Source: Arthrobacter sp. StoSoilA2
GTDB lineage: Bacteria > Actinomycetota > Actinomycetes > Actinomycetales > Micrococcaceae
DNA length: 64,000 nucleotides
Assembly: GCF_019977195.1 (NCBI RefSeq)
Contig: NZ_AP024643.1
Coordinates: 62,001-126,000 of the forward strand
Direction: 5' to 3'
In this document: piece after piece, positions 61,949 through 64,000 of the stretch
Position numbering within the stretch: position 1 is the first letter of the stretch
How the letters are laid out: each line of letters begins with the position of its first letter
The notes under the pieces: generated by a model
Database searches by the model: none
What the model saw: only the letters and a program-made list of their open reading frames with translations
What the model was told of the DNA's origin: nothing
Made by a program: the position numbers and the translations under genes

Positions 61949-63471
61949 GCCCGGACGGTAGCGCCACCGTAGGCCTCCCGGCTAAAGCCGACGACGGCGA
62001 TTGGCGGCGCGTGCATCCAGCATCGCCGTTCGTGCGTGGCTGGGTGGCGCTTGCCGCCGTTGGATACTTTTTCGGTCGCGACGCCTTTGAACGGATACTG
62101 CAGGGGCGTGACATCCTCGATCCCAACCTCAATGGAAGGGTGCCCTGGCTGCTGGCCGGCGGGGGCATTGTGCTTCTCCTGACCGTGGGTGGATTCATCC
62201 TGAGTTGGTACTTCACGCGTTATCAGGTGGCCGGGGGCTATGTCCGGGTCAACACCGGTTTCGTGTTCAAGCAGCAGCGGCAGGCGCGGTTGGACCGTGT
62301 CCAGGCGATCGACATCGTGCAACCGCTCTTGGCGAGGATTTTTGGCCTCGCTGAACTCAAGTTTGAAGTCGCCGACGCCGGCGAGTCGGCCGTGCGGCTC
62401 GCTTACCTTCCGCTGGCCCAGGCCAAACAGCTGCGCGCCACTATCCTTGCCCGTGCCGCCGGAGTGGTGAGTGGACCGGAGACTCCACAGGAAATCCCAG
62501 AAGCGCCCGAGCACGTTGTCTTGTCCGTGCCACCTTCCCGGCTTATTGGCTCGCTCCTGCTCAGCGAGCAAACCGTGGGTATCCTGCTCGGTGCCGTGGC
62601 ATCCATAGCCATCTCCGTGTATACCGAAAACAGCGCCATCTTCCTGGCGCTGATCCCGGCCGTGCTGGGCATTGGTGCTGCTTATTGGAGCTCATTCAAC
62701 AAGGGCTACAACTTCACCGCAGCGATCTCCCCTGATGGGATCCGGCTGCGCTACGGGCTCCTGGACACCCAAGCCCAGACCTTGCCCCCGGGCCGGATCC
62801 AGGCGCTGAAAGTCACCCAGCCGCCCATCTGGAGGATCTTCGGCTGGTATCGGATGCAAGTCAACGTGGCCGGCTACGGCGGCGCTGCTGGCAATGAGAA
62901 TGCTGCCCGGACCACGTTGCTACCGGTGGGCATGAAGCCGGACGTCATGCGGATGCTGTCCCTCGTGCTGCCGGACCCGGGTGTTGAGGATCCGGAACGG
63001 GTTTTCACGTCCGGGCTGGAGGGGTTGGCCGGGCTTACCTCCGGGGATGCTTTCGTTACCACTCCGCGCCGCGCCCGGCTTCTGGCCCCGCTGGGATGGC
63101 GGCGCAACGGGTTCCTGGCCACGCGAACGGCACTGTTGATTCGATCCGGCCGATGGTGGCGTACTTTGGTCCTGGTTCCCCATCAGCGCACTCAGTCCAT
63201 GGCCCTGCAGCAAGGTCCGCTGGCGCGGCGTTTCGGTGTCGCGGACCTTGTCCTCCACACCACGGCGGGACCTGTGGTGCCACGCCTCTATCAGGCCGAC
63301 GTGGAGGTGGCCGTGCAGTTATTCGACCAGCAGGCTGCCCGTGCCCGCGAGGCGAGAAAGCGGCAGACCAGCGAGCAATGGCTTGCGGAGGTAAGCGGCC
63401 AGGTTCCACCCCAACCACCAACACAATCTCTACCCCACGCACCAACTCAGGAGGACCCCCAGCATGGTTAG
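61945..63471 (+). CDS. PH-domain membrane protein (YdbT-like)
   Basis: A 508-residue protein with several membrane helices and three bacterial PH-like repeats. Repeat 1 reads TRYQVAGGYVRVNTGFVFKQQRQARLDRVQAIDIVQ near 92-127, repeat 2 (ITAAISPDGIRLRYGLLDTQ... as YNFTAAISPDGIRLR) near 253-330, repeat 3 with LVLVPHQRTQSMALQQGPL near 410-428. Homologue YdbT in Bacillus works with YdbS. GTG 61945 overlaps the previous stop by four bases. Exact function unknown. Confidence 0.88.
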   Translation: MSPDGSATVGLPAKADDGDWRRVHPASPFVRGWVALAAVGYFFGRDAFERILQGRDILDPNLNGRVPWLLAGGGIVLLLTVGGFILSWYFTRYQVAGGYVRVNTGFVFKQQRQARLDRVQAIDIVQPLLARIFGLAELKFEVADAGESAVRLAYLPLAQAKQLRATILARAAGVVSGPETPQEIPEAPEHVVLSVPPSRLIGSLLLSEQTVGILLGAVASIAISVYTENSAIFLALIPAVLGIGAAYWSSFNKGYNFTAAISPDGIRLRYGLLDTQAQTLPPGRIQALKVTQPPIWRIFGWYRMQVNVAGYGGAAGNENAARTTLLPVGMKPDVMRMLSLVLPDPGVEDPERVFTSGLEGLAGLTSGDAFVTTPRRARLLAPLGWRRNGFLATRTALLIRSGRWWRTLVLVPHQRTQSMALQQGPLARRFGVADLVLHTTAGPVVPRLYQADVEVAVQLFDQQAARAREARKRQTSEQWLAEVSGQVPPQPPTQSLPHAPTQEDPQHG

Positions 63472-64000
63472 GCCAGGAAGACTCGGAGTCGGCATCATCG
63501 GCGCCGGCAAGGTGGGTGCCGTCCTTGGTGCCGCTTTGCGCGCGGCCGAGCACGCCGTCGTCGGGGTTTCTGCGGTATCCGAAGCGAGCCGCGAGCGGGC
63601 AGAGACGCTGCTTCCGGGAGTCCCGATCCTTGGGATCCAGGACATCGTGGAGCGCTCGGAACTGGTGCTCCTTGCCGTTCCTGACGATGCCCTCGGCGAA
63701 CTTGTTGCTGGACTCGCGAAGCTCGGTGCGTGGCAACCGGGCCAACTGGTGGCCCACACGTCCGGCCGCTTCGGCGTCGGGATCCTGCAGCCGATCCGCA
63801 CGGCCGGTGCAATTCCGCTGGCACTGCATCCTGCCATGACTTTCACCGGTATGAGCCTTGACCTGACCCGCCTGATGGATTGCACGTTCGGAATCACCGC
63901 CGACGCCGCTATGCTGCCAATTGCCCAGGCACTGGTTGTGGAGATGGGCGCCGAGCCGGTAGCGATTGCCGAAGCAGACCGCACCCTGTACCACGCGGCC
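63464..64000 (+). CDS. Rossmann-like DUF2520 domain protein, 3' part outside window
   Basis: The first 179 codons are visible, in frame to the right edge. ATG 63464 follows CAGGAGG and lies inside the end of the PH-domain gene. LGVGIIGAGKVGAVLGAALRAA near 7-28 is the nucleotide motif, LVLLAVPDDALGELVAGL near 68-85 the second strand, and LALHPAMTFTGMSLDL near 122-137 is the DUF2520 hallmark. The family is NADP-binding and its gene is commonly followed by panC, suggesting a role near pantothenate metabolism; that neighbour is beyond the window. Confidence 0.9.
   Translation, partial: MVRPGRLGVGIIGAGKVGAVLGAALRAAEHAVVGVSAVSEASRERAETLLPGVPILGIQDIVERSELVLLAVPDDALGELVAGLAKLGAWQPGQLVAHTSGRFGVGILQPIRTAGAIPLALHPAMTFTGMSLDLTRLMDCTFGITADAAMLPIAQALVVEMGAEPVAIAEADRTLYHAA

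Overview
The window looks like chromosome of a high-GC Gram-positive actinobacterium of the Micrococcaceae, most like Arthrobacter/Paenarthrobacter. The reasons are the conserved order dacB - zinc metalloprotease - tilS - hpt - (lacI) - ftsH - folE - folP - folB - folK - DUF3180 - two PH-domain membrane proteins - DUF2520 protein at the right end, frequent GTG/TTG starts, ATGA-coupled genes, GAF/ANTAR and SigF-type regulators, and actinobacterial families such as DUF3618, DUF4190 and DUF2630. The species is an inference; nothing was searched.

Layout. 1-8.6 kb: a glycoside hydrolase family 2 gene running off the left edge, a D-2-hydroxyacid dehydrogenase, a glycerate kinase, two small proteins, then a MocR/PdxR-type regulator heading a catabolic-looking pair (TIM-barrel isomerase and MFS transporter) behind an array of ATGGAC/GTCCAT half-sites. 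8.6-18.9 kb: DHFR-like and DJ-1/PfpI-like proteins, a DUF2975/XRE module, a uracil-type permease, a large secreted hydrolase-like/OpgC acyltransferase fusion, a RutE-like nitroreductase, a 2'-5' RNA ligase-like protein, phosphoglucomutase and a Q/N/Y-rich DUF4190 protein. 18.9-30 kb: a peptide-scavenging set (POT transporter, amidase, peptidase E), rhodanese, prephenate dehydratase, diacylglycerol kinase, seryl-tRNA synthetase, HAD phosphatase, SRPBCC protein, and a GAF-ANTAR regulator divergent from a SigF-type sigma factor.

30-42 kb is the most distinctive region: a compact heptose locus in a Gram-positive. It carries GmhA, GmhB, two full-length HldE kinase/nucleotidyltransferases, three family-9 (heptosyltransferase-like) and two further glycosyltransferases, and two short-chain/extended SDR enzymes. 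These suffice on paper to turn sedoheptulose 7-phosphate into NDP-heptose and attach it to a glycoconjugate, with no LPS machinery in view. 42-50 kb: a FUSC-type membrane protein, a three-gene envelope/stress operon (Ala/Gly/Thr-rich protein, holin-like DUF1469, DUF3618) behind a perfect operator-like inverted repeat, a lower-GC patch with a secreted protein interrupted by one in-frame stop, a SatD-like protein, and a WXG - EspG-like - RDD operon suggestive of type VII secretion. Two long palindromic intergenic elements of the same design flank this patch. 50-64 kb is core housekeeping: inorganic pyrophosphatase, PBP4-type carboxypeptidase, tRNA-Ile lysidine synthase, HPRT, FtsH, the folate pathway and the membrane PH-domain pair.

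No tRNA, rRNA, CRISPR array, transposase or integrase was seen. Most genes have clear Shine-Dalgarno sequences, and several starts were moved inward from the longest open frame on that basis.
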